Shown: positions 23,996 through 31,615 of the stretch, piece by piece | Layout: every line of letters begins with the position of its first letter | Numbering within the stretch: the stretch's first letter is position 1 | Source: Actinomycetes bacterium | GTDB lineage: Bacteria > Actinomycetota > Acidimicrobiia > Acidimicrobiales > SZUA-35 | Direction of reading: 5' to 3' | Assembly (NCBI GenBank): GCA_024280015.1 | Contig: JAJRQY010000053.1 | Location: forward strand, 1 to 33,656 | Length of the DNA stretch: 33,656 nucleotides | Translations under genes and position numbers: made by a program | Notes under the pieces: model-generated | Told to the model about the DNA's origin: nothing | The model's database searches: none | Seen by the model: only the letters and a program-made list of their open reading frames with translations

Positions 23996-25381
23996 TCAAG
24001 AGCGGTGATGGTCACCGCGATCTAACACATCTGCCTCGTCTGCATCATTCTCCATTCGTCTATCGCTGCTTCCAGCTGCCGACGTACTAGTGGACTCGTT
24101 AGAGCCTGCTGTGAGTAAGGCGACGACAAAAAGCACCCAGCGGGCAGTTCTCCCGACAACACCGGCCTCGGTTAGAGAGAAGATGAATCCGTAGGAGAGC
24201 ATCATGATAGGGAAGAGAGCCAGTCCTCCCGGATTCTCCCGAATGAACCGCGTTGCACGGTACATGCCACGAACAAAGGCCGCCACAAACAGGCCTGCTC
24301 CGGGGATTCCGATGACCAAGAGGTAGTCCAAGATCGCGTTGTGAGAATGGGGAGGAAGCCAGTCCATCTCCACCCACAGCTCATGGGCCGGACTAAAGAA
24401 TCCATTCCAATAGGCGTCGTAGCCCCAACCCAGCAAGGGTCGTCGCCCGATCTCCCTCCAAACCGCGGACCACAAGTCGGTGCGACCCGTCAGCGAAACA
24501 TCCTTGCCGAGGAGTCCTGCCAATCTTTCAAGGTTGCCGTACGCGAGAACAACTGAGCCCAAACCAGTCGCAAACAAGGAGAAAACGACTGCTCCGAACA
24601 AGGTATCTCGCGATCGAAAGAGCCGAAAGACGGTGTAGTTACCGAGAATGGCCAACATTCCAATTATTGCCGTCGCTGAAGTTGCCCCCAAGATCAATCC
24701 CATCGAGGCCAACGCCTGAAGAGCAAAGACGCTTCTCCAACGCTTGTCGCTCGAAGCGGCCATGAGCGAGACAATGGTGGCGAGCGCCTCATGTCGACCG
24801 AGCGAATTCTTGTTGTCAAAGATGCCTATCCATCCGCTCCCAGCAACTCCGGAGGCCGGAATGGCGAAGATGAAGAAATAGCTCAGCAAGGTTCCGATTC
24901 CGAAGGAAATGGCACTCATTCGAATGATCTCTTGGAGCGGAAAACGAATGACGAGGAACACCGCAAACCCGGTGGTCAAGACCAATGCTGCGGTCCGGCG
25001 AGCAGTTAGGCCCGGGTTGATCGACCAGAAGGTCGAGGCTCCGATCCAGATGATGAAGGCGCTAAGCAGTCGGTCCCGGCGCATCACCGCCAGGATCAAA
25101 TTCCCGTTGTTGACCAATCGTGAAAACGAAAGAGCGTAGAGCGCTAGGAAGATGGCCAGGGTCTTGATATCGCCCCCAGCAATGATCTGACCTGGGGCCT
25201 TGTTGTCCCTGTTCTCGAACCACAAAGACGGGAAATCAAAGGCCAGAAGAAACAGAGTTAGCGAAACAATGGCCTTCTCGACGCGTCCTGGCCAGCTGAG
25301 TGACGCAGCGAGTTGCGGACCACGGCCAGGCCCCTCGGCCTCTACACGTACGCGTAGCTGTAACGGTCGCGTTTGCGCCAC
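23996..25381 (-). CDS. O-antigen polymerase/ligase-like membrane protein (Wzy/ExoQ family), copy 2
   Basis: Protein of 461 residues with roughly ten membrane segments and a cytoplasmic acidic tail (ENDADEADVLDRGDHH). The family pattern is clear: STFWSINPGLTARRTAALVLTT, GIFDNKNSLGRHEALA, the loop SLTGRTDLWSAVWREIGRRPLLGWGYDAYW and PPHSHNAILDYLLVIGIPGAGLFV. It probably polymerises lipid-linked repeats. The only usable start is GTG at 25381, which overlaps the BY-kinase 3' end by 40 nt; this implies coupled expression of polymerase and chain-length regulator. The third copy at the window end is closer to this one than to the 11143 protein in the NKNSLG-type motif. Confidence 0.82.
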   Translation of the reverse strand: MAQTRPLQLRVRVEAEGPGRGPQLAASLSWPGRVEKAIVSLTLFLLAFDFPSLWFENRDNKAPGQIIAGGDIKTLAIFLALYALSFSRLVNNGNLILAVMRRDRLLSAFIIWIGASTFWSINPGLTARRTAALVLTTGFAVFLVIRFPLQEIIRMSAISFGIGTLLSYFFIFAIPASGVAGSGWIGIFDNKNSLGRHEALATIVSLMAASSDKRWRSVFALQALASMGLILGATSATAIIGMLAILGNYTVFRLFRSRDTLFGAVVFSLFATGLGSVVLAYGNLERLAGLLGKDVSLTGRTDLWSAVWREIGRRPLLGWGYDAYWNGFFSPAHELWVEMDWLPPHSHNAILDYLLVIGIPGAGLFVAAFVRGMYRATRFIRENPGGLALFPIMMLSYGFIFSLTEAGVVGRTARWVLFVVALLTAGSNESTSTSAAGSSDRRMENDADEADVLDRGDHHRS

Positions 25382-26991
25382 GGCAGTGTCCGTTTCTGTC
25401 GCTCGCGATTGAGCACAGCTCCAATAAGCCGGGAGCCCGCCCGATCAAGGTCAGAACGAACCTGCAGGAGTTGATCGGTTTCGGTCTTTCGAGAGTCAAC
25501 AACGATGATCACACCATCAACGTGCTTTGAAGCTGCGCCAGCATCGGCTGTGGCAAGAACGGGGGGCGCGTCAATCAGCACGACGTCGAATTTGGAGCGT
25601 AGCTCCTCAATCAGCAGGGCGAATCGATCCGAACCCAACAGTTCGGAGGAGTTCGATGCCCTCTGTCCAGCCGGAATGAAATAGAGATTGGCTTCCGGCA
25701 GCTCAATGAGCAGGTCACTATTGTCATCTCCACCGAGCCACTCGCTCAGACCAGTCGTCGCTTCAATACCGAACAACCGTTCCAACGAAGGCCGACGGAG
25801 GTCTGCTGACACGAGCACTGTTTGCTGACCGCTCTGGGCAAAAGCATATGCCAGGTTCGCTGAAATGGTCGACTTGCCCTCACCTGGGAAGGCCGACGAA
25901 ACCAGGAAAACCTTTGAGTCGTCAGACTTGGAAAGAAAACTGACGCCCGTTCGCAGCCGTCGGAATGCCTCCGCAGCGTTGATCATCCGAGGGCCCTTTG
26001 CTTCGTTGGCCATGATGAGGGCTCCCTGGCCCCGTCGGTCTCCAAATCCGACACCGAAGTTTGGGACCGAGGCCAAGACGCGCTGACCCAAGGCAAGTTC
26101 TATATCGTCCTGGCCTCTCGCTCGTCGATCCAGGCGAGCGAGAAGGAACGCCCCTGCTATTCCGAGGCTCGCCCCCAAAATGATACCAATCGCCGACAGC
26201 ATCGACTTGGACAGGCCCTTGGGGACCGTCGGAACCCGAGCTGGACTAAACAACAGAGCCGTCGATGGCCGGGTACCCAGCTCCGCTTCGATGGCACGCA
26301 GCTGTGTATCCGAGGATCGAATAGCAATGAGCAACTGCTGGCGACTTGTTTGGCGAGTCGCTCGCTCAGCATCGATCGAGGAGATCAAGGTTGGGCCGGA
26401 GGTATCATTTGCAGGCAGTGCTGCCGCGGCAGCGCGCTGCACAAGCAAGTCAGCGATCTCTGCGTCCAGTGCGGCCAGCGCATCGTTGGCTTCAACTATG
26501 TCTTCTTCTAACCCCTTGATCCGAACATTGAAAAACTGCTCCTCGGCCGCCTCGGTCTGGTCCACGTATGCAGCAGCGATCGTGTTCACAAGCTCCGCAG
26601 CATCAGCTGGCTCATTGGCTGAGGCTGAAAGAGCCATCACATCACTATCGGGGATAAACCGTACTGACGCCAAGCGCACCCGCTCGTGGACTTCCGAAAC
26701 CTCAATTCCGAGATCTCGAGCGACCTGCTCGAACACATCGTCACCGAGCATGATCTCGCGTTCGCGCTCCAGGTTCGGAGCTTTCGCTAACTTCGGATTC
26801 AAGCTCAAACGCCGCGATGGTCCGACAACTACCCGTGCAGCTGCTTCAAACGTCTCAGTCCGATACGACTGATAGAGCAAGGCAGACAACAATCCAAAAA
26901 TAGTCATCAACAGCACCACCCACTTGCGGGAAGTGATCGCCTTGATGTAGTCGTCAAGAGACGGTGCCTCGTTTGAAGGCTGTTGAAACAT
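25342..26991 (-). CDS. Wzz chain-length protein fused to BY-type tyrosine kinase
   Basis: Membrane protein of 549 residues. The Wzz part has TM1 (WVVLLMTIFGLLSALLY, about 25-42), an extracytoplasmic segment with coiled coil, the proline-rich SPARVPTVPKGLSK, and TM2 (MLSAIGIILGASLGIAGAFLLARL). The kinase part has Walker A SAFPGEGKSTISANLA, Walker A' VSADLRRPSL and Walker B VVLIDAPPV, ending in a short Tyr cluster YSYAYV. It would control polymer length by autophosphorylation. The frame is open to 27093, but ATG 26991 lies 7 nt after a TATTCT box; a second ATG just before it (26994) is also possible. Walker A' has Ser where Asp is common (VDADLR). It is followed by the overlapping polymerase. 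Confidence 0.9.
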   Translation of the reverse strand: MFQQPSNEAPSLDDYIKAITSRKWVVLLMTIFGLLSALLYQSYRTETFEAAARVVVGPSRRLSLNPKLAKAPNLEREREIMLGDDVFEQVARDLGIEVSEVHERVRLASVRFIPDSDVMALSASANEPADAAELVNTIAAAYVDQTEAAEEQFFNVRIKGLEEDIVEANDALAALDAEIADLLVQRAAAAALPANDTSGPTLISSIDAERATRQTSRQQLLIAIRSSDTQLRAIEAELGTRPSTALLFSPARVPTVPKGLSKSMLSAIGIILGASLGIAGAFLLARLDRRARGQDDIELALGQRVLASVPNFGVGFGDRRGQGALIMANEAKGPRMINAAEAFRRLRTGVSFLSKSDDSKVFLVSSAFPGEGKSTISANLAYAFAQSGQQTVLVSADLRRPSLERLFGIEATTGLSEWLGGDDNSDLLIELPEANLYFIPAGQRASNSSELLGSDRFALLIEELRSKFDVVLIDAPPVLATADAGAASKHVDGVIIVVDSRKTETDQLLQVRSDLDRAGSRLIGAVLNRERQKRTLPWRKRDRYSYAYV

Positions 26992-27004
26992 CATTGTTAG
27001 AATA
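26992..27004 (-). promoter_or_regulatory. Leaderless -10 box of the BY-kinase gene
   Basis: TATTCT (27004-26999) then AACAATG and ATG at 26991, a 7-nt spacer. The spacing favours the second of two adjacent ATGs. Confidence 0.5.
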
Positions 27005-27230
27005 CTGCCAAGTGAGTAGTCATGGCCCAACCAGGTGGCGAACCAGCGAGCACAATAACCTACCGCCAGCAAGAAGTGGTCTACCCTTTGCAAGTCGAAA
27101 CTTCTAACATGACCGCCGGATCTTCACGGCTTGAGTCATGCGCAGGAGGAACTGGGCCAGATAGTTCACCGAATACGATGTTCGCCCATCGACCTCGTAC
27201 CCACCCCTGCCAGACTGATGACACGCAAGA

Positions 27231-27251
27231 CATGGGCTGCCCCAGCCCATG
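27231..27251 (+). promoter_or_regulatory. 9-bp hairpin just before the dehydrogenase ribosome site
   Basis: CATGGGCTG-CCC-CAGCCCATG is a perfect 9-bp stem with a 3-nt loop. It ends 3 nt before AAGGAG (27255-27260) and 15 nt before the ATG at 27267. It could be an operator or an RNA element affecting initiation. The gene itself is now broken. Confidence 0.45.
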
Positions 27252-28290
27252 AACAAGGAGTTGGTGATGAACCAACCTCTTCGGACAAGAGAACAACGCG
27301 TCGCGATTGTCGGACAAGGGTACGTCGGGCTTCCCGTCGCCATTCGCGCCGTTGAAGCTGGCTTCGACGTCGTCGGTGTCCGACTCCCAGATTGCGGAGG
27401 CCCTTGAACTCGGCCGGTACAAACCGACCCGTGATCCCGCAGATCTCGCGGACTTCGACATTGCCGTCATCACGGTTCCCACTCCCCTGCGAGATGGCGC
27501 ACCCGACATGTCCAACATCGAGAGTGCGTCTCGGACCGTTGCCACGCACATTCCGTCCAGATTCGACAGTCATTCTTGAATCAATGACCTACCTGGGCAC
27601 CACCGAGGAGTTTGTTGCTCCAATCCTGGAAGAGATTTCCGGCCTGGAAGCGGGCTCAGACTTTCATCTTGGCTTCTCGCCCGACTGGGATTGATCCCGG
27701 CAACGTGACATGGGACTTTCGTCGGACCCCCAAAACTATGTCTGGTATCGACGAGGGCATCGCTAGCGGTCATCCAGGACTTCTATGACCACCTCGTTGA
27801 CACGATAGTGGTCACTAGAAGTACCAGAGAAGCCGAACTAGCCGAACTGGTGGAAAACAGTTTCCGTGACGTCAACATCGCCCTCGTCAACCAGCCCGCC
27901 GTCAGCTCTCGGGCGCTCGGAATCGATTTCTGGAATGTCGTCGAAGATGCTTCGACCAAACCGTTCGGATTCATGCCCTTCTACCCGGGACCCGGAGTCG
28001 GCGGGCACTGCCTTCCAGTCGATCCATCCTACCTCTCTTGGCAGTTCCAACGCGAACTCGGAACCGTCAGCCGCCTCGTCAAGATTGCCGATGACGTCAG
28101 CAACGGAATGTCTGCCGAAGTGGTCCGACCGGTACAGGTCGGCCTGAACGAACTTGAGGGACTTCTGGCCCTGGGAGTGGATGTTTCGGTCCATGATTCT
28201 TGGGTTGGTGCCCATCAAGTCGATGCAACCACCGAACGAACTGAGCTGACCAGTGAGGCCCTGAGCGGCTCCGACACCGTTGTAATCGTG

Positions 28291-28294
28291 ACTG
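28291..28294. repeat. Left target-site duplication of the IS
   Basis: ACTG, directly before the left inverted repeat; the same ACTG follows the right end at 29604-29607. A 4-bp duplication fits the IS407 group of IS3. Confidence 0.8.
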
Positions 28295-28371
28295 TGGGAT
28301 GCCCCCGATATTAGGTCCACGCGGAACTTGGATCGGGATGGTTCTACGACACTGACACTAGCTCGACGGCC

Positions 28372-29208
28372 TCACCTCCGACAGACACTATTGACAGTCT
28401 CATGGACACAATCACAGCGGGCCGCGTACTCATCCGGAGTGGCATACCCCAACGACGAATGCCGATGGAACTCGTTGTACCCGCGTTTCCAGTCACCAAT
28501 CAACACCCTGGCCTGGAGGATCGTGTCGAACTGATGCTGGTTCAGACACTCGTCACGAACCCTGTTATTGAACGACTCGATGAACCCGTTCCGCCACGGC
28601 TCACCAGGAGGAACAAACAGAATCTTCAGTTTCTTCTCGCAGTACTCCGCCAACACATCAGCAATGAACTCCGGCCCGTTATCGAGCCTCAGCATGAGCG
28701 GCAAACCCCGCAACGTGATCACGGCATCCAACGCAGCGACGACACCCTCAGCAGTGATCGAACGCTCAACAAGGTCAGTCAACGATTCTCTAGTGTGCTC
28801 GTCAACCATCGAGAAAATCTTGATCCGACGGTGATCAGATGTCGCGTCGAACTGGAAATCAGCAGCCCACACCACGTTCGCCGCGTCCGCTTTCACAACG
28901 GTCTTCGACCGCTTGAGAGGCTTCTTGCGGCGCCTGCGATGCTTGACCTGTAGTCCTTCTTCGCGCCACACGCGATGCACCCGTTTCTTGTTGATGAGAT
29001 GGCCTTCGGCCTTCAGATCAGCCCACGCGCGCCGGTATCCCTTGCGAGCGTTGCGTTCGAGGCCGACCCACTTGTGGAGCCAATCGCGGAGCCAACGATC
29101 AGGATCATCGGGTGTGTCGGCTAACGGTTTTCGCCGGAACGTTGAGCGGGTCATTCCCGTTACCCGACATGCAGCGCGTTGCGACATGCCCATCTTCGCG
29201 ATGAGCAT
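28372..29208 (-). CDS. IS3-family transposase OrfB (integrase-core domain)
   Basis: Catalytic part of the transposase, 278 residues from an internal ATG but probably produced as a -1 frameshift OrfAB fusion from 29549. An HTH-like start (SQRAACRVTGMTRSTFRR) and an HTH_21-like region (GYRRAWADLKAEGHLINKKRVHRVWREEGLQ) precede the rve domain. The DDE residues are in VVWAADFQFD, LRLDNGPEF and NGFIESFNNRVRDECLN. The frame continues upstream of the ATG as LLDPTCRRRATD, matching the usual OrfB start in this group. No stops or gaps are seen, so it looks functional. Confidence 0.92.
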   Translation of the reverse strand: MLIAKMGMSQRAACRVTGMTRSTFRRKPLADTPDDPDRWLRDWLHKWVGLERNARKGYRRAWADLKAEGHLINKKRVHRVWREEGLQVKHRRRRKKPLKRSKTVVKADAANVVWAADFQFDATSDHRRIKIFSMVDEHTRESLTDLVERSITAEGVVAALDAVITLRGLPLMLRLDNGPEFIADVLAEYCEKKLKILFVPPGEPWRNGFIESFNNRVRDECLNQHQFDTILQARVLIGDWKRGYNEFHRHSSLGYATPDEYAARCDCVHETVNSVCRR

Positions 29209-29237
29209 GTCGGTCGCGCGTCGACGGCATGTCGGGT

Positions 29238-29549
29238 CTAGAAGTTTCCCTCAGCGATCTCCCGCAACCCGAGGATCTCGAGCTCTTTGTCGGCGACAAT
29301 CCGTTTGAGCTTGCCGTTCTGTTCTTTGAGCTGGCGGAGCTGTTTCGCCTCGTTGACGCTGACACCGCCGTAACGCTTGCGCCAGTTGTAGAGGGTCTGT
29401 AGGGAGATTCCGAGCTCGCGTGCGATCTGCTCGCTGGAGTGGCCCTGGCCGGCGAGTTGGTCGGCTTTGGCGAGTTCCCTGACGATCTGTTCCGGGGTGC
29501 GGTTTCTTCGTTTCTTAGTCACGTTGGTTGGTTCCTTTGACGCCCTCAT
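29238..29549 (-). CDS. IS3-family transposase OrfA (helix-turn-helix)
   Basis: DNA-binding part of the transposase, 103 residues. It has a HTH_8 or transposase_8 domain: RNRTPEQIVRELAKADQLAGQGHSSEQIARELGISLQTLYNWRKRYGG, followed by a leucine-zipper-like helix (LRQLKEQNGKLKRIVADKELEILGLREIAEGNF). Ending in EGNF with stop TAG at 29240-29238 is typical of the IS407 group. The last codons contain G GGA AAC (29250-29244), a canonical -1 slippery heptamer, from which the ribosome would enter orfB. Confidence 0.9.
   Translation of the reverse strand: MRASKEPTNVTKKRRNRTPEQIVRELAKADQLAGQGHSSEQIARELGISLQTLYNWRKRYGGVSVNEAKQLRQLKEQNGKLKRIVADKELEILGLREIAEGNF
29244..29250 (-). other. Programmed -1 frameshift site of the transposase
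   Basis: The heptamer GGGAAAC (X XXY YYZ form) sits in the OrfA frame as GAG GGA AAC, 3 nt before the TAG stop. Slipping -1 gives AEGN-LLDPTCRRR, joining OrfA to OrfB. Confidence 0.75.
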
Positions 29550-29603
29550 GGGCGGGGATCAGGACCCAAAATCTACTTGGACTCGTTCACGGGGAGCATT
29601 CCA

Positions 29604-29607
29604 ACTG
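29604..29607. repeat. Right target-site duplication of the IS
   Basis: ACTG, matching 28291-28294. Confidence 0.8.
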
Positions 29608-29768
29608 ACCATGACGATGTTGGCTACGAGCTGATCGCCACTCACGTCCGCTATGTCTTTGATACTCGTCACCGGATGCCGATAGGTACCGCAGAAACAC
29701 TCTAATCATCAAGGCCAGAAGAACGGCCAAACCCGATGATGATTGGGATACTTGGATCCAGCAGTGGA

Positions 29769-29774
29769 TAGTAT
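29769..29774 (+). promoter_or_regulatory. Possible -10 box of the GT2 gene
   Basis: TAGTAT. The expected transcription start is near 29781, so the upstream TTG at 29775 would not be in the mRNA and ATG 29811 is preferred. Confidence 0.4.
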
Positions 29775-29810
29775 TTGAATCTTACAGCGGCAAATAACAC
29801 GGATGAACGC

Positions 29811-30797
29811 ATGGGTGGTTACACAATCGAAGATCTGACGGTCAATATCTGCACCGTCAACCGTCCAGAGTATCTTGGGGCTTGCTTGGAGAGCCTGCTG
29901 CACACCACTCCAGAGGGCGCTCCCCTAACCATCGTTTTCAACGGGACACCGTCCACTTCACGTGAACGGACAATGGAGCAAGCAGGCGCGTGGAAGGGGC
30001 CCGTCCACTTTGAGCACATTCCCGAAATGGTCTCCCTCGACGCTTCCCACAATCGTGCTCTTGAGCTAGTCAAGACTCCCCTCGTCAACTTCATGGGTGA
30101 CGATGACGTCGCCCTTGCACCTCGATTCGAGAAGATCCTCCAGGCCTTCAATCAGACGGATCCCGAGCCGGCAGCCGTCACAACCTTCGCCCGCCGTATC
30201 GCTGGCGATGCCACCCAACCGACCATCGGAACCAGGAAAAATCTTGGCCCAACCTCGGTGCCAGAATGGAAGCGCTGGCGCGACGAAGGGTTCATCTTTG
30301 AGATGCTTTGGCCTGGGGCCGTCCTGCGAACCGACGTTCTTCGCAAGAGTGGCGGATTTGAAGCGAAGTTCAATCAGTCAGTCGACAACCGAATCTTCAC
30401 CAAGTTGGCAATCGAGGCCCCGGTCATCGCACTTCCCGATTGGGACTTTGGCTACCGGATCCATCAGGGATCTGTCTCGACCTCCAACTGGAAGCTCCAG
30501 AACGAACATGTTCGGCTGGTCGAGGCGTGTCATCGGGCCCGGCGCCAGAATCTACCGGAACCGTCCCTTGAGGACCTCCTCAAGACCGAGGCTGCTGATC
30601 CTTCCTGGATTCGAGCGAAACGTGACCTTCGGGATCGCAGCCGCATGTATTTCCGGCGCGGCGGCGCACTCGCCCTCGGAGGACAACGAGTTCAAGGATT
30701 CGGAAACCTTGCGGTTTCGGGGCTTCTCTGGCCACCGGCTTTCTTCGACAAGTTGACCGATCAGTTCAAGAACAAATCCGTGGCGGCGAAGGTCTAA
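29811..30797 (+). CDS. Family-2 glycosyltransferase
   Basis: Transferase of 328 residues from ATG 29811, GT-A fold. It starts MGGYTIEDLTVNICTVNRPEYLGACLESLL, with the metal-binding DDD in LVNFMGDDDVAL and a later WPGAVLRTDVLRKSGGF, typical of GT2. No membrane helix is seen. The frame is open back to TTG 29775, but this lies directly after a TAGTAT box. It likely adds a sugar to the lipid-linked unit. The stop shares a CTAA with the convergent WecG-type gene. Its location next to the broken dehydrogenase shows that genes downstream of the IS remain intact. Confidence 0.82.
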   Translation: MGGYTIEDLTVNICTVNRPEYLGACLESLLHTTPEGAPLTIVFNGTPSTSRERTMEQAGAWKGPVHFEHIPEMVSLDASHNRALELVKTPLVNFMGDDDVALAPRFEKILQAFNQTDPEPAAVTTFARRIAGDATQPTIGTRKNLGPTSVPEWKRWRDEGFIFEMLWPGAVLRTDVLRKSGGFEAKFNQSVDNRIFTKLAIEAPVIALPDWDFGYRIHQGSVSTSNWKLQNEHVRLVEACHRARRQNLPEPSLEDLLKTEAADPSWIRAKRDLRDRSRMYFRRGGALALGGQRVQGFGNLAVSGLLWPPAFFDKLTDQFKNKSVAAKV

Positions 30798-31615
30798 CGG
30801 CCCCGAGTCTTGACGAATGCCTTCCCAAAGTTGAACACGAACTGGGAGTTAGTGAACAGGTAACGCTTCCAAAGCCGGCCCGGCTCTTGCTTGAGCCGAT
30901 ATAGCCACTGCAAGCCGTAGCGCTGCATCCAAGCCGGTGGCGGCTCCAGTGACCCCGCCCCGTAGTCAAAGGCCGCTCCAACCGCCAACATTGCCCCGTT
31001 CACCTTTCCCCGGTGATCGGCAACCCACTTCTCCTGGCGGGGACAACCACGTCCGACCAGAACAACACCGGCACCAAACTCATTGATCCGATCGATATCA
31101 GCCTGGTCTTCCTCTGGCGTCGGCTCACGGAACCGGTCTGACTGATAGTCAACGACCGCCCCTGGGCACCGCTTACGAATCGCACTAGCGAACGCATCGC
31201 AGGTCTCTTCGGTTGAGCCGAAGAGGAAGATCTTGATTCCTTCCTTGGCCGCAGCCTCAATCACGTACCAGGTCAGATCAGGGCCATACACCCGTTCATC
31301 AAGATTGGCCTGGTGAAGCGCATTCATGGCCCAGCGGACAGGCTGTCCGTCAGGAGTGATCAGGTCAATGGTTCGCACCTGCGCCATGAACGATGTGTCA
31401 TTCACCGCCTCCATCAGGCCGTGCACTGCTAGAGCAGAAACCGCGTAGGACTGGTTCTGTCGGGCCGCAACCATGATGCGTTCGGTGGCATCCACATAGT
31501 CGGTGATGGTGTAGTCGACACCAAAGATGTCGACCTTCTCACCGTAGCGATCGCTGGCCGGGCGGAGGGCTCCGGATCTACTCACAGGCGGACCAACGTT
31601 CAACCCCATTGTCAT
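30794..31615 (-). CDS. WecG/TagA/CpsF-family glycosyltransferase
   Basis: Protein of 273 residues. WecG (ManNAcA transferase) and TagA (ManNAc transferase) belong to this family and add the second sugar to undecaprenyl-PP-GlcNAc. Motifs are [32 protein letters not shown] (catalytic Asp region), [27 protein letters not shown] and [18 protein letters not shown] conserved C-terminal part ([29 protein letters not shown]) binds the membrane in TagA. The start at 31615 overlaps the upstream SDR gene by 38 nt; a later start is possible since the first 25 residues are not conserved. WecB nearby could supply UDP-ManNAc. Confidence 0.88.
   Translation of the reverse strand: MTMGLNVGPPVSRSGALRPASDRYGEKVDIFGVDYTITDYVDATERIMVAARQNQSYAVSALAVHGLMEAVNDTSFMAQVRTIDLITPDGQPVRWAMNALHQANLDERVYGPDLTWYVIEAAAKEGIKIFLFGSTEETCDAFASAIRKRCPGAVVDYQSDRFREPTPEEDQADIDRINEFGAGVVLVGRGCPRQEKWVADHRGKVNGAMLAVGAAFDYGAGSLEPPPAWMQRYGLQWLYRLKQEPGRLWKRYLFTNSQFVFNFGKAFVKTRGR

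Larger units (their letters stand above)
28295..29603 (-). mobile_element. IS3-family insertion sequence (IS407-like group), 1309 bp
   Basis: Complete element with imperfect terminal inverted repeats of about 27 bp: the left end begins TGGGATGCCCCCG, the right end (read inward) TGGAATGCTCCCCG, and both share GTCCA about 20 bp in. It carries orfA and orfB on the minus strand with a -1 slippery site. The ends are flanked by ACTG on both sides. Removing the element and one ACTG restores GTGACTGACCATGACG, which reads through the dehydrogenase frame. Both transposase frames look intact, so it may still be active. Confidence 0.92.
27267..29705 (+). pseudogene. UDP-N-acetylmannosamine/UDP-sugar dehydrogenase (WecC-like), multiply broken and IS-interrupted
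   Basis: Remnant of a nucleotide-sugar 6-dehydrogenase. The ATG has AAGGAG 6 nt upstream, and the NAD motif VAIVGQGYVGLPVAIRAVEAG is intact. Frame 1 stops at 27405, after an apparent deletion of about 20 codons. Frame 2 (SQIAEALELGRYKP to VATHI) ends at a +1 shift near 27551. Two more +1 shifts follow near 27685 and 27756. A last frame keeps the active site GPGVGGHCLPVDPSYLSW but has an apparent further internal deletion near 28150-28165. The IS at 28295-29603 splits the C-terminus; after it, DHDDVGYELIATHVRYVFDTRHRM continues to TAA at 29703-29705. WecC and related UDP-glucose/GlcNAc dehydrogenases cannot be fully separated here. Confidence 0.88.

Noticed and set aside
26180-26872. Open frame of 230 codons on the plus strand, antisense to the BY-kinase gene
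   Set aside because: A low-complexity Ser/Ala/Arg translation typical of a shadow frame; the minus-strand gene is certain.
27109-27252. Short frame (47 codons) before the broken dehydrogenase
   Set aside because: No ribosome site, no -10 box at the expected spacing and low-complexity sequence; I see no gene between the BY-kinase start and 27249.
27400-27760. Sequencing error as the full cause of the broken dehydrogenase
   Set aside because: Single-base errors could explain the three +1 shifts, but not the two apparent internal deletions or the IS with target duplication.
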